A DNA stretch of 64,000 bases from JANQLU01 sp964434955 (GCA_964434955.1 CAYSXI010000003.1:28082-92081); one strand, 5' to 3'; counted from the stretch's first letter, positions 16,697 to 26,113 are shown. A program made the numbers and translations. Notes: a model not told the origin generated them from the sequence alone.

Positions 16697-17149
16697 ATGC
16701 TCATCAAGCGGTGCGGGCTTTGCCTCTTTTCAGTTGTTGTCCTGGCGGTTGTCTTGGCGGTTGTCCTGCAAACCGGTTGTCAAAAAAAGTCGGAGAATGA
16801 AATGCTGTTCGGCAAGAAACAAAATAATGAACAATCCGATCTCGTCGATGTCGCGTTAAAAGAAGTCGGCGAAGGCAAGTCGGTTCTATTGGACGTGCGG
16901 ACACAGGAAGAATGGGACGGCGGTCATTTCAAATTGGCCACGCACTGGGCCTTGGCGGACATTCAGGCGACCAGCTCGGCCGATGAGATTTCGCACTTGA
17001 AGCAAGGAACAAAAATTTACATTCATTGTGCCAAGGGAGTTCGTGCGACCTACGCGTCGGACCACCTGAATCAACTGGGATACGACACCGAACCCCTGAC
17101 GTTGACATTCGAGCGATTGCACCAGCTCGGGTTCGAATTGGACAACTAG
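16697..17149 (+). CDS. Membrane-anchored or exported rhodanese-domain protein
   Basis: A 150-residue protein from the ATG at 16697. The N-terminus is a basic, hydrophobic signal (residues 1-25) ending in LQTGC, a weak lipobox, so it may be a lipoprotein. The rhodanese domain covers about residues 45-150: LLDVRTQEEWDGGHF, then the active-site loop HCAKGVRA whose Cys would carry persulfide. An in-frame ATG at 16619 exists but overlaps the rplX terminator's T tract and crosses a direct repeat. The hydrophobic core is encoded by a 12-bp tandem repeat (16736-16770). Substrate unknown. Confidence 0.82.
   Translation: MLIKRCGLCLFSVVVLAVVLAVVLQTGCQKKSENEMLFGKKQNNEQSDLVDVALKEVGEGKSVLLDVRTQEEWDGGHFKLATHWALADIQATSSADEISHLKQGTKIYIHCAKGVRATYASDHLNQLGYDTEPLTLTFERLHQLGFELDN
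16736..16770. repeat. 12-bp tandem repeat, about three copies, inside signal-sequence codons
   Basis: Three near-identical units of GTTGTCCTGGCG encode the repeated tetrapeptide VVLA in the hydrophobic core of the rhodanese protein. The unit length preserves the frame, consistent with expansion by slippage. Confidence 0.8.
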
Positions 17150-17209
17150 CTATCTGGCAGTGCACCACCTGCCAATCACGACGCAGATCGAACTTCCTTC
17201 CGTGCCCGG

Positions 17210-17251
17210 GCAAAGGTGTAGCTGCAAGGGTGTCGCGGCAAAGGTGTTGCG
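17210..17251. repeat. 14-bp tandem repeat, three copies, intergenic
   Basis: Units are GCAAAGGTGTAGCT, GCAAGGGTGTCGCG and GCAAAGGTGTTGCG, directly adjacent. They lie between two convergent genes (rhodanese protein and the 912-aa secreted protein). No dyad symmetry strong enough for a terminator was seen. Confidence 0.85.
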
Positions 17252-17280
17252 GCGTGCCAAATGGCGCCCCGCTGCTCGAG

Positions 17281-20019
17281 TTAGCGTCTTCCGTTGGCGT
17301 TCGAATTGGCTTCGCGATCGGAAAGGGGAATATCGATCGTTCGAACCGTGACCTGATCCAGCATCACGGAACCAAAGCCCGTCAGCGCGAACTTGATCTT
17401 GAGCTCTCCGTTCTCGGGAACCGCCCGATAAAGCGTGAATTCTTGCCAGTCATTGGTCGCGTAAATTCTTTCGGCGAGCGCGTCGTTGCCGAGCGTATCG
17501 GTGATCAAAAGTCCGTCGATGCTTCCGGTGATGGTCTGCGGAATTCTGACCCAACCATGGATACGAACCAATTGCCCTGATTTGACCGCAACCGGGCCGG
17601 TTTGAATCCAGACAGGAGTCGATTCGACGAGAGGATCCCGGTTGGTGGATCGAGGATACGCACTGATTTTCAAGCCAAAGTTTCCTTGCAGAGCGGCGTC
17701 GGCTGCCAGTTCAACCAGCGTTTGGACTTGGTCGTTATCGCTTCGATGGTTTTCCCAACCATTGTCCTGCATGTGTTTCAGATTTTCGAAATCACCGCCC
17801 GCCAGCCCGTTCGGATTCCATTTCCCGGTCGTCAGTTTCCGACTGAGTTGCCAATGCGATGGAACGAGTGAGCAATGAAGAGCGAGGGGACTCGCGGCGC
17901 GGGAACGAAAACCTCGCCTGGCGGCCGAAACAAGTTCCCTTCGGGCCAGCGCAAGTTGCCGGTCGGCTTGGGCGTAGTAGGGCATCGCCATCAAAGGACT
18001 TTGCCTGCGGACCAGGCTTTCACCTTGATTGAAGTGAACGCCTGCTTGGTCGATTGGCCCTTGAACGGCAATGCTTCCCCCACCCACTTCGGCATTCTGC
18101 CGGGCGAGAAGCTGGAGAACAGCGAGCCAGTTTTGAGTCAGTTCGGTTTGCAAACGATTCCGCTGTTCCGCATTCATCTTCTCGAAAAGTTGAGAAATGC
18201 GATTGAGCACTTTCGGCGATTGGGTGACCACGAAGGCCGAGCAGATCCCCGTGTTCTTGAGATCGATGCTCAGTTTCCCGGCAGCCACGGTTCGCGAACG
18301 GGACAGGATGCCCTGGTCGGATAGCCAGTGGGCCTGGTCGCCGATGACTGATTGCGTGTCATGAAATGCCTGGGTCCCGATGGTCGCATCTCCGGCAAAC
18401 CATTGTTCGTTTCCTGTTGTTTTTTGCACGAGTAACAGTCGCGTCTCACTTGTCTTGATCTGGGCGACTTCCAGATTTTGAATCCCTGTGTTGATGCGCT
18501 CGCTGACGGCGCCGCCGGCCAACCAGGGTTCCAACTCAATTAATTGCTGGGCAAGCCATCGGATGGTTGCGGTTCTCAGTCGGCTACTCGGATCGTTGGC
18601 GTCCAACCTGGAACTCGATTGAAAGCGGATTCCTCGAGCCCCACCCGTAATCGCTTCGTAAAGCATGTACTGCATCTGCTGGGGTGAGACAGGGCAGGGC
18701 GGTACTCTCCCGCTGATGGCGTGAACTTGACGCTTCAAGTCGGAGGGCAGTTCTGTTTGAACGCTGACCACAAAGGGCAGGTTGCCTGTTTGCTTACGCC
18801 ATCGTTGAAGCCATCGATCGTATTGGGAAAGTTGCATGCTCGAGCCAATTGGCATCCGACTGATACTGATTGCCGAGGCCAGGCGACCGAAGGTCGAAAA
18901 GTGTGAATCGGCATCAACGATGACCGGCCGACCCTCATAGACTTCGCTTTCGGCGATTTCGCGAATCGTCTGCTGGACACGAGCGATATCCTGTCCGCCC
19001 AGTTGGCTTCCGATCTTCCACGCCATTACAGGCTTGAATCGATGGTCCAGTTTGTAGAGTCCCACTTGCTCAGGCGGTGGAGAAATCAACCAGATTCCGA
19101 GTCGGGTCGCTTCCGCCAATTGCTGGCTCGTCGGCTCGCGTTTCAGTTCAATCGAATTGAAACCGAGTGACTTCAAGAACTGAAAGGACTCACCGTTGTA
19201 TTCAATGCAGCGAATCGAATAGGGCTGCCCCCGGTACTCGATGACCGAACCTTTCCGCTGAAAAGGCGCAGCCGGTTTTTCCTCTTCCAGGTAAGTCGAA
19301 GCGCGAATCAAGTTGTTTTTAACCAACGCTCCATTGCGCTCGACTTGCACTGCCAGGTCTTTCGCCGACACTTCGCCATCAATCGAAAGCTCGTCCAACC
19401 AGAACTTGTTTTGGCCACGCGTCGCGTAGACTCCAACCAAGAGCATGTCGATGTAGGCCCCCCGCGCGACGATTGTGGATTTCTTGTATCGTTCGCGAAG
19501 AAACCAGACTCGTTCGTCCACGAGCTTTTTGATGTGTCGTGATTTGACGGCAAACCCAAGTTTTTGCCATTCGCCGCGCGGTGTGACCATGGGCCCTTCG
19601 ATCAGCAAACTCACCGGCTCATCCGAGCCCTGGATCTTGGAGAAGGGAAGCACGACGCGTGCCATGATTTGCAGGTCGTTTCCGGGATTCCGTACCCAGA
19701 TTTGAGGATTGAGTTCGGGGATCGCGGCGACCGGTTCAACGTCCAGTCCGACCAATACCTTCTCGGGCAATGCCGCCTCGAACTGGAATGCTTCGGAACG
19801 CAGCCCGCCTTTCTTGAATTTGGACGACCGGGACTGCTGAAAAGTCTTTTTGATGTTTTCACTTTTCGCGATCGCCAATTGCCATGTGGGACTTTCTGTC
19901 TCAAACGAGTTGCGGGTTTGAGCATCGAGAAGGGCAACCGCCTGGAACAGCGCCAAGGCGAACAGAATCAAGGTTCTGCCGCGAATGATTCGTGATAATT
20001 GAGGTTTCAAATGAAACAT
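17281..20019 (-). CDS. Large secreted protein, possible glycoside-hydrolase-like barrel with C-terminal carbohydrate-binding-like domain
   Basis: A 912-residue protein with a signal peptide (about residues 1-33, ending LDAQ). An N-terminal beta-rich region (residues 80-250) is followed by a segment that resembles a TIM-barrel start (FLKSLGFNSIELKREPTSQ, WLISPPPEQVG, PVIVDADSH, YEAITGGARGIRFQSSS). The C-terminal 170 residues (from GGDFENLKHMQDNGWENH to GFGSVMLDQVTVRTIDIP) look like a galactose-binding or CBM fold. I do not recognise a characterised family or identify catalytic acids. Similar architectures appear as uncharacterised secreted planctomycete proteins. It stands alone, convergent with the rhodanese gene. 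Confidence 0.75.
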   Translation of the reverse strand: MFHLKPQLSRIIRGRTLILFALALFQAVALLDAQTRNSFETESPTWQLAIAKSENIKKTFQQSRSSKFKKGGLRSEAFQFEAALPEKVLVGLDVEPVAAIPELNPQIWVRNPGNDLQIMARVVLPFSKIQGSDEPVSLLIEGPMVTPRGEWQKLGFAVKSRHIKKLVDERVWFLRERYKKSTIVARGAYIDMLLVGVYATRGQNKFWLDELSIDGEVSAKDLAVQVERNGALVKNNLIRASTYLEEEKPAAPFQRKGSVIEYRGQPYSIRCIEYNGESFQFLKSLGFNSIELKREPTSQQLAEATRLGIWLISPPPEQVGLYKLDHRFKPVMAWKIGSQLGGQDIARVQQTIREIAESEVYEGRPVIVDADSHFSTFGRLASAISISRMPIGSSMQLSQYDRWLQRWRKQTGNLPFVVSVQTELPSDLKRQVHAISGRVPPCPVSPQQMQYMLYEAITGGARGIRFQSSSRLDANDPSSRLRTATIRWLAQQLIELEPWLAGGAVSERINTGIQNLEVAQIKTSETRLLLVQKTTGNEQWFAGDATIGTQAFHDTQSVIGDQAHWLSDQGILSRSRTVAAGKLSIDLKNTGICSAFVVTQSPKVLNRISQLFEKMNAEQRNRLQTELTQNWLAVLQLLARQNAEVGGGSIAVQGPIDQAGVHFNQGESLVRRQSPLMAMPYYAQADRQLALARRELVSAARRGFRSRAASPLALHCSLVPSHWQLSRKLTTGKWNPNGLAGGDFENLKHMQDNGWENHRSDNDQVQTLVELAADAALQGNFGLKISAYPRSTNRDPLVESTPVWIQTGPVAVKSGQLVRIHGWVRIPQTITGSIDGLLITDTLGNDALAERIYATNDWQEFTLYRAVPENGELKIKFALTGFGSVMLDQVTVRTIDIPLSDREANSNANGRR

Positions 20020-20383
20020 GAGAACTCCAGCAACGCGTCCATGCCTAATACGCTTGAGTCTTGTTTCAAAAAATCAACGCAGGTTGATTTCTGGAAAACT
20101 TCGAAGTTGTTTCGTGGGGAAAAGGCAACCTGAGATTGCCGCCCCATATTTTTTGCGCAAGTCGTGCTTGTATCAGGATTTAGAATCCGGCACCACCCTA
20201 ATTCACGTTGCCAATTCGCAACGCTTTGCAGAAAACACAACGGGATAACAAAACCGGCCGTTTTTGCGCAAACTCTTTGAAAACAACAACTTAAGCAGTC
20301 TAGATCAAATCGAATTGTTCTTTTGGCACCCCAGCTGCTTTATCACCTGATCAGACCCAACTGATTCTGAGTGAGAGCCGACA
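20020..20383. other. Divergent intergenic region, no gene supported
   Basis: These 364 bases separate the starts of the 912-aa secreted protein (leftward) and a 95-aa protein (rightward). They are AT-richer than the surroundings and presumably hold both promoters. No convincing -35/-10 pair, RNA gene or repeat is visible. Confidence 0.6.
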
Positions 20384-20671
20384 ATGAAACTCAATTCCCG
20401 AAACAAACAAGAAACCAAAACCGAAGAGATTCCTCAGGACCTGATGGACTTGATCGAAATCGTAGAAGACCTTCCTGCCACATACCTCAACGAGATCAAA
20501 CCCAAATTGGACCGGGTTGTCGAATTTACTCGCCGTCGTCGACGGATCCTGAACTTCATCCAGGAAGCCCTGGGTCAGCTCCGACTCGACATGAAATACC
20601 TGATGTTTGACCTGGATGCGACACGCAAAGAGCGAGACGAATACAAAAAAGCACTGGATGGGGACATCTAG
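20384..20671 (+). CDS. Small conserved hypothetical protein, helical
   Basis: A 95-residue soluble protein with a polar N-terminus and long amphipathic helices (about residues 20-90) containing a basic patch, FTRRRRR, at residues 48-54. It has no signal peptide or cysteines. The charge pattern would suit nucleic-acid binding or a small regulatory protein, but I recognise no family. It is monocistronic with a clear terminator at 20730. Confidence 0.65.
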   Translation: MKLNSRNKQETKTEEIPQDLMDLIEIVEDLPATYLNEIKPKLDRVVEFTRRRRRILNFIQEALGQLRLDMKYLMFDLDATRKERDEYKKALDGDI

Positions 20672-20729
20672 GGATCCAATCGGGGTAGAGCTCCGACCTC
20701 TGCCCCAAAATACATTTTTTCTCCGATGG

Positions 20730-20762
20730 AAACGGCGGTTCGATTTTTCGACCGCCGTTTTT
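20730..20762 (+). terminator. Rho-independent terminator after the 95-aa gene
   Basis: AAACGGCGG pairs with CCGCCGTTT, with an inner TCGA/TCGA pair, a one-base bulge and a TTTT loop, ending in a short T run. Confidence 0.85.
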
Positions 20763-20977
20763 CATTGCTTATCCTGGACAGAAAAACCGGTACAAATGAA
20801 CGGGTTTCGGGCCATAATTGCCTGTTTTTGTTGCTCATTTGGGCGGGTTCGAATAATATTGAATAAGGCCCCTTCCTGAATTTGTGCCGTACGTCTGGCG
20901 AAGTTGTTTCGTTTGGTCAGCTCAAGGAATGACCGAGCTTGAGTCGCCTCCGCCCACGCAACTCAGATTTCTCATCA

Positions 20978-22507
20978 ATGTCACACAATCTCAATTCCGA
21001 GCAGCTCGCTCAAAGAATCTATGACTGTCGTTTGCTTGAAAACCAGCAAATTGACACGATCTTTGCGCAGATCGGTGGTCGCGGTGTCGATGTCGAAGAG
21101 TTCAAGACGGCATTGCTTCGCGAGGAGTTGCTGACGAACTGGCAACTCACGCGGCTACTGGACGGCCACAAGCGAGGGTTCATCTATGGTAAATGGAAAG
21201 TCCTGTACCTGGTCGGAAGCGGAACCTTCGCGCGAGTTTATCGGGCGTGCCACACCGAAACCAATGACATCAAGGCCGTGAAGGTTCTGCGGAACCGTTA
21301 TGCCAACGACTTGGACACGCAAGAAAGTTTTATGACTGAAGCACTAACGGTCATGAAACTGCGGCACCCCAATATCGTTCCGATTTACGAAGTCGACAAA
21401 GAACACAGCCGCACCTACATGGTGATGGATTTCATCGAAGGGCAGAACCTGCGTGACTTTGTGAAAACCCATAAACGACTTAAGCTGTCGACGGCCTTGA
21501 GCATCACGCGCGACGTTGCCAGCGCGTTGAAGTACTCGTATAGCCAGGGCGTCACCCACCGCGACATCAAATTGTCGAATGTTCTGCTTTCGACCTCCGG
21601 TCGAGCGAGCCTGGTCGACTTTGGATTGGCAGTCATCAACGACGAGGTATCACGCGGCGATGGTATCAACCCTCGATCGGTTGACTACGCTGGACTTGAG
21701 AAAACAACGAACGTATCTCGCAACGACAAGCGAAGCGATATCTTCTTCCTCGGTTGCTTGCTCTATCACATGGTGACCGGCGAGCCACCTTTGGTGGAAA
21801 CCCGCGAACGAATGGTGCGAATGAGTTCCGCCCGTTTTCGTGAAATCAAACCAATCACGACGATGGTTCCCAATTTGCCCCATCACCTGGTGGTCCTCAA
21901 CAATCACTTGATGGCCTTGAATCCGGAGCAGCGGATTCAAACTCCTGAGGAAGCCGTCTACAGTATCGAGCGCGTGATCAAGGCGATCAAAGCCGGTGAC
22001 GACCGCCGTTACAGTGAAGAGGCTTCTCAGCGCGACATGGAAGCCTACCAACGGAAAACCCAAAAGCTGACCGAAGGTGAAGGGCATGCGGTGATGGTGG
22101 TCGATTCGCATGCGGAAGTTCAGGATTTGTTGCGATCCAAGTTGAAAAACCTCGGCTACCGCGTGCTGGTGATCAATGATCCCGTTCGGGCTTTGCAGCG
22201 ATTTGAGGGATTGGATCCTGCGGAAGAGAAGCCGGCCGATTGCGTGATTTTTGGTTGCGTCGGACTTGGAGGGCAGGGCGTCGAAGCCTTTAACCATTTC
22301 GCCGAAAACCCTTGGACGCAAAACATTCCTTCGATGCTGCTTGTCAAAGAAAGCCAGGCCGAATTCAAGTCGAAAGCCAAACTTAGTTCGGACGCGGTTT
22401 GCGTTACGATGCCGATCAAATTTCGACAGATCCGAGCTCAGCTCAGGAAACTACTCAAGATCAAATCCGACGATTCCGTTGTGCAAAAGGCAGCCGCCGA
22501 CGACTAA
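20978..22507 (+). CDS. Ser/Thr protein kinase fused to a degenerate receiver domain
   Basis: A 509-residue cytoplasmic protein. Residues 1-66 form a helical N-terminal segment seen in planctomycete kinases. The kinase domain (about 73-340) has a full set of residues: GSGTFARV at 80-87, Lys102 in AVKVL, HRDIKLSN at 194-201 and DFG at 214-216, so it should be active; the usual APE element is replaced by YAGLEKT. Residues 371-495 match a response-regulator receiver fold, but its chemistry is lost: the acidic pair reads VVDS, the phospho-acceptor Asp position reads IFGC, and the conserved Lys is not in a KP context. The ATG at 20978 follows an in-frame TTG at 20939. It is followed 74 bases later by a methyltransferase gene. 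Confidence 0.9.
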   Translation: MSHNLNSEQLAQRIYDCRLLENQQIDTIFAQIGGRGVDVEEFKTALLREELLTNWQLTRLLDGHKRGFIYGKWKVLYLVGSGTFARVYRACHTETNDIKAVKVLRNRYANDLDTQESFMTEALTVMKLRHPNIVPIYEVDKEHSRTYMVMDFIEGQNLRDFVKTHKRLKLSTALSITRDVASALKYSYSQGVTHRDIKLSNVLLSTSGRASLVDFGLAVINDEVSRGDGINPRSVDYAGLEKTTNVSRNDKRSDIFFLGCLLYHMVTGEPPLVETRERMVRMSSARFREIKPITTMVPNLPHHLVVLNNHLMALNPEQRIQTPEEAVYSIERVIKAIKAGDDRRYSEEASQRDMEAYQRKTQKLTEGEGHAVMVVDSHAEVQDLLRSKLKNLGYRVLVINDPVRALQRFEGLDPAEEKPADCVIFGCVGLGGQGVEAFNHFAENPWTQNIPSMLLVKESQAEFKSKAKLSSDAVCVTMPIKFRQIRAQLRKLLKIKSDDSVVQKAAADD

Positions 22508-22581
22508 AATCTCCGATTGCGATCGAGTCGCACGTCGAACTCCTTGCCTTGTAAAAAACGGATCAGCTTGACGGATTTGAC

Positions 22582-23373
22582 ATGCAAAACGCGACCACTG
22601 GCGGAGCCAGCATCTATGACTATCCAAAGTACTATGATTTGGTGTACGGCTCTGACTGGAAAGCGGAAGTCGATTTTCTCGAATACTGCATCGACGCTTT
22701 TGTACCTCACAAGGTGAAGCGGCTTTTCGAGCCCGCCTGCGGAACCGGCCGTCTCATGTTCCGCATGTCCAAGCAAGGTTACCGAGTTCAGGGCTTGGAC
22801 TTGAATGAGAAGGCGGTTGATTTTTGCAATCAAAGACTGGAACGGCATGGGTTCGCCGATCGCGCATTCGTCGGTGACATGTGCGATTTTGAATTGAAGA
22901 AAAAGTTTGACGTTGGCTTCAATACCATCAACAGCTTTCGCCACCTGCTTTCGGAGGCCGAAGCGGCATCCCACCTTCAGTGCATGGCCGACAACATGAA
23001 CGTTGGCGGCATCTATGTGCTTGGATTGCATTTGCTGCCGCTCGGACAGCATGAATGCGAGGGCGAGTACTGGACGGCCCAGCGCGGCATGCTGGCGATC
23101 AACACGAGAATGTGGCAAATCGAGCTCGACATCAAGAAACGGATTGAAACGTTTCGTTTGGAGTTTGATGTTTACACGCCGACCGACATTCAAAAAATCG
23201 GCGATGACGTTGCGTTTCGAACCTACACCAAGCCCCAGATCCTCTCGTTGGTTCGGAGATCGCCCTTTGAAATCGCAGGCGTGTATGACTTCGCCTACGA
23301 TTTCGAAAATCCGGCGGAGCTAAACGATAAAACCGAAGATGTGGTTTTGATTTTGCAAAAATCAGCGAATTAG
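22582..23373 (+). CDS. Class I SAM-dependent methyltransferase
   Basis: A 263-residue protein with the Rossmann methyltransferase core. It starts with DYPKYYDLVYGSDW, a common opening of this group. Motif I is FEPACGTGRLMF, the acidic ribose-binding residue is in VQGLDLNEKAV, and the later FNTINSFRHL segment fits motif IV. The C-terminal half forms beta strands typical of small-molecule methyltransferases. The acceptor is unknown. It probably shares a transcript with the upstream kinase. Confidence 0.88.
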   Translation: MQNATTGGASIYDYPKYYDLVYGSDWKAEVDFLEYCIDAFVPHKVKRLFEPACGTGRLMFRMSKQGYRVQGLDLNEKAVDFCNQRLERHGFADRAFVGDMCDFELKKKFDVGFNTINSFRHLLSEAEAASHLQCMADNMNVGGIYVLGLHLLPLGQHECEGEYWTAQRGMLAINTRMWQIELDIKKRIETFRLEFDVYTPTDIQKIGDDVAFRTYTKPQILSLVRRSPFEIAGVYDFAYDFENPAELNDKTEDVVLILQKSAN

Positions 23374-23470
23374 ACCTGCCAATCGAACATCCAAGGCCTT
23401 GAACTTTTACCATTGAAGAAGGGCAATCCAGTTCCCGCCCGTCGCTTTACGCGAATTCGCTTCCGGAAAC

Positions 23471-24568
23471 ATGAATCGCGCGCTTCCAGGAAATCTTGAG
23501 ATCCGATTCACCCATTCGGTGGTGCACGAAGACGATGCGTCCATCCAGTCCGTTTCCGAATTGATCTACCCGCTGTTTTCGCTTGAGCCCGAGAGCGAGG
23601 GCAAAGTCTCGATCCGGATGGCCGGATGTTCCATCGAAGAGGTTCCCATCATTGGAGCCGAGTACACGCCAGATTTGGCAATTCGAGACGACGTACGAAA
23701 GCAGATTTTTGTTTGCGATCACGGGGAGTTGGAGGCGGAAGTTATTGAAGCACTTGAGCTTCAGGATGTGGAAGAACGGGACAGCGATCCGGATTGGTTG
23801 AAGTCACCAAGTCGCCGAGACCAATTGTCATTGCTGGCTTCGCAGGTGCTGGAAGAGCATTCGCAGTTTCTTCGGCCTTCAAATTCCGGCGACAACGCTG
23901 AGAATCCCGAGTTCCAACTTCGAGTCGTCTGGGCCAAACGCATTGATGGGAAGCTTTTGATTGAATCGGACTCCGACTCGGCAACCATCAAGTTCACCGG
24001 CTGGGCGAAAACCTTCACGAATGGCCGCGCGGTATGCCCGCCATTCCTTTGCACGGAAAGCGGAAAAAGCTCCTACCGTATTAGCGTTGACGACGAGGGG
24101 CAATTGTCCGTACCGGCGGCGATTCAATTGTGTGCCGAATCGGGGCAACGCTTGGTTGAAACCAAAGTGTCCCGTTGCAGCGTTTCAGAAAAAATGGTGG
24201 ACACCCGGCTGCTTTGGAAATGCCCGAGTTCCGGTCGCCTGTTGATGGAATCGCTCGCGGTTGCTTGCAAGCGATGCTGCCAACTCGTTGCACCGGTCGC
24301 GACAAATCAGGGCATCTGCCCGGTCTGCGATTCACTTTCAGACGGCGAACGGCAGGATCCTGCAATCGACTTCATTCGTAATCGCTATCCGAGCGTTCGC
24401 GGAATCGGCAACTGGCGAATTGCACGCTGTGATTCCTACGCCGTGATATTGGCCCGCAAACTCTTGAAGCGATTCCTGTTCGTGATCGAGAATGAGACCG
24501 GCCAGGTGCTAAAGGTCCGCGAGGGCAACCGCTGGAGCCAACAGTGGCAGGATGTTGAACTTGCCTAG
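23471..24568 (+). CDS. Hypothetical protein with a four-cysteine zinc ribbon
   Basis: A 365-residue soluble protein with no signal peptide. Near the C-terminus (about residues 273-291) is CKRCC...CPVC, a zinc-ribbon-like four-Cys group; further Cys pairs occur upstream (VCPPFLC, LCAESGQ, WKCPSSGRL). The N-terminal 170 residues are acidic. The final 60 residues (RNRYPSVRGIGNWRIARC, YAVILARKLLKRFLFVIE) form an alpha/beta segment. I do not recognise a family. Convergent with the zinc-ribbon membrane protein at 24613. Confidence 0.65.
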   Translation: MNRALPGNLEIRFTHSVVHEDDASIQSVSELIYPLFSLEPESEGKVSIRMAGCSIEEVPIIGAEYTPDLAIRDDVRKQIFVCDHGELEAEVIEALELQDVEERDSDPDWLKSPSRRDQLSLLASQVLEEHSQFLRPSNSGDNAENPEFQLRVVWAKRIDGKLLIESDSDSATIKFTGWAKTFTNGRAVCPPFLCTESGKSSYRISVDDEGQLSVPAAIQLCAESGQRLVETKVSRCSVSEKMVDTRLLWKCPSSGRLLMESLAVACKRCCQLVAPVATNQGICPVCDSLSDGERQDPAIDFIRNRYPSVRGIGNWRIARCDSYAVILARKLLKRFLFVIENETGQVLKVREGNRWSQQWQDVELA

Positions 24569-24612
24569 TTACGCTTCCCCTGGGATTGGGACAGGCCCTG
24601 GGCCAAGGATTG

Positions 24613-25185
24613 CTACTCTTTTCTCGAGCCCGTCATCACGGCGAAAACCGTAAGTCCCAGGCCAATTGCCGCGGCACCGAAGCCGAAATAGGCGATCAAG
24701 CGATGAACGCCAACCTGCTGCTTCAGGTAGAGAGGTTGCGATTGTTTCCAGACAACGGGAGGACGTTCAAGAATCTCATCATGCCAGAGAGTCCACAATT
24801 GCTCGGGAGTTTGGCTATCGATCCTTTCGTTGATTTCCTCGATCTTGCTGGTTAGGTCAATTCCGTCGAGTTCCTTTTGTTTTCCGTCAGCTTGGAGCCA
24901 TTGATAGCCGCCGACACCCCCACCGATCAGGATCAGTGGCAAACCAAGGACGAACATCCAGGTTTGCGCCAGCCCCATTTTTTCCGTCGTCCCGGACGAG
25001 CTTGAAGGCTTATACTCACTTTCATCGTCATCGAAGGGCGTAGGCAGACGCCTCATTTCGCTCAGCTTCGGAAGCTCCTGCGATTCCTTGCAAAAGGGGC
25101 AGGGAACCGTTCTTCCTGCCTGGGCGATTTCAACGCGAAAGGAACGTTCGCATTTCGTGCAAGGAAACTGGTATTCGCTGGACAT
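24613..25185 (-). CDS. Zinc-ribbon membrane protein, hypothetical
   Basis: A 190-residue protein. Residues 9-33 carry CTKCERSFRVE and CPFCKESQ, a CxxC-x20-CxxC zinc ribbon resembling the MJ0042-type finger. A polar linker with a serine run follows, then a transmembrane helix (about 75-95), an extracytoplasmic acidic segment and a second helix (about 163-186). The layout puts the zinc ribbon and C-terminus in the cytoplasm. Proteins with this ribbon-plus-helix design are common in planctomycetes, with no known role. Confidence 0.7.
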   Translation of the reverse strand: MSSEYQFPCTKCERSFRVEIAQAGRTVPCPFCKESQELPKLSEMRRLPTPFDDDESEYKPSSSSGTTEKMGLAQTWMFVLGLPLILIGGGVGGYQWLQADGKQKELDGIDLTSKIEEINERIDSQTPEQLWTLWHDEILERPPVVWKQSQPLYLKQQVGVHRLIAYFGFGAAAIGLGLTVFAVMTGSRKE

Positions 25186-25532
25186 AAGCTGGATATGCTT
25201 CGTTAGACGGAATTCGGAGACTTATTGTTACGGATCCGAATGTCCATCGGTTGCCGGAAAACGTGGGAAATACGGCCGGAAATGGGGATTCAAACGGATT
25301 TGGAAAATTCTAGCTGTTTTTCTCGGTTTGAGGAGGGTTTCAAGTCGCAATCGGGCAGCCCGAAAAGTCGCCCTTAACGGTGAGGCTTTGCTCAATCGAA
25401 TTCCTTTCGCTGACCGATGCGGGCCCAGAATTTGCGTTAATGCGAAACGAGACGCCACAAAAATTTAGAGCTTCTTTTTTTTGGCTAGACCCTCATTAAG
25501 TTCCAGTTAAAATTGTCTTACCGCGATTCGAC

Positions 25533-25558
25533 GCTCCCCAAGCTTGCTCCCCAAGCTT
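25533..25558. repeat. 13-bp perfect tandem repeat, two copies
   Basis: GCTCCCCAAGCTT occurs twice in direct succession at 25533-25545 and 25546-25558. Confidence 0.9.
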
Positions 25559-25894
25559 AACGCACAGCCCAACTACGATCATGTCGTGCTGTTGTTGATC
25601 CCGATCGAATTTCGCCTTGGTTTTTTGACTTCGAACTTCCACGAAGTTATCGGAAACAAGGTATTTGACGGGTCCAAATAAGTGGCAAATCAACACAGGC
25701 AGGTCAAAACGGTGTGAACACGAGGCGTGATTCGAATGCGGCGCAGGTTTCCGATCGAAACCACTTTATTTTGCCTCGCGGCGACATCGGAATTTTCAAC
25801 AGGGCTGTTTTCTTTTTGTTTGCTCATTCGGAGTAATTTTGCGCATTTGACGTTGGGACTGAACCGTTTTGAACGCATTGATGAGCCGATCCAC

Positions 25895-25922
25895 TGGGTT
25901 GGTTCGATTGGGTTGGTTCGAT
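25895..25922. repeat. 14-bp perfect tandem repeat, two copies
   Basis: TGGGTTGGTTCGAT occurs twice in direct succession at 25895-25908 and 25909-25922. Confidence 0.9.
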
Positions 25923-26078
25923 CAAAAACTGAGTTGGCTGCGTAAAGGCTTTCCCGAGCAGATGATTTCAAACATTGTTTCAACTTGTGGATCCCCAAAT
26001 GGGGAATCGTTAAACATATTTTTGTGATCCGTGGCGGTTTGCAGATTGAGCGATGTTGATTCAGAGTGGACTTGCGCC

Positions 26079-26113
26079 AACGGTTGAAAAAATTCAAACG
26101 GTTGAAAAATCCA
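26079..26113. repeat. Near-perfect tandem repeat, period 18, two copies
   Basis: Two copies of AACGGTTGAAAAA plus flanking bases, 18 bases apart, about 140 bases before the sigma-factor start. Confidence 0.85.

Noticed and set aside
25690..26097. Minus-strand frame of about 135 codons before the sigma-70 gene
   Set aside because: It crosses two tandem duplications and its product resembles nothing.
25533..26113. Possible CRISPR array or mobile-element ends
   Set aside because: The repeats are two-copy, have no spacers of constant length, differ in sequence, and no cas or transposase gene is near.
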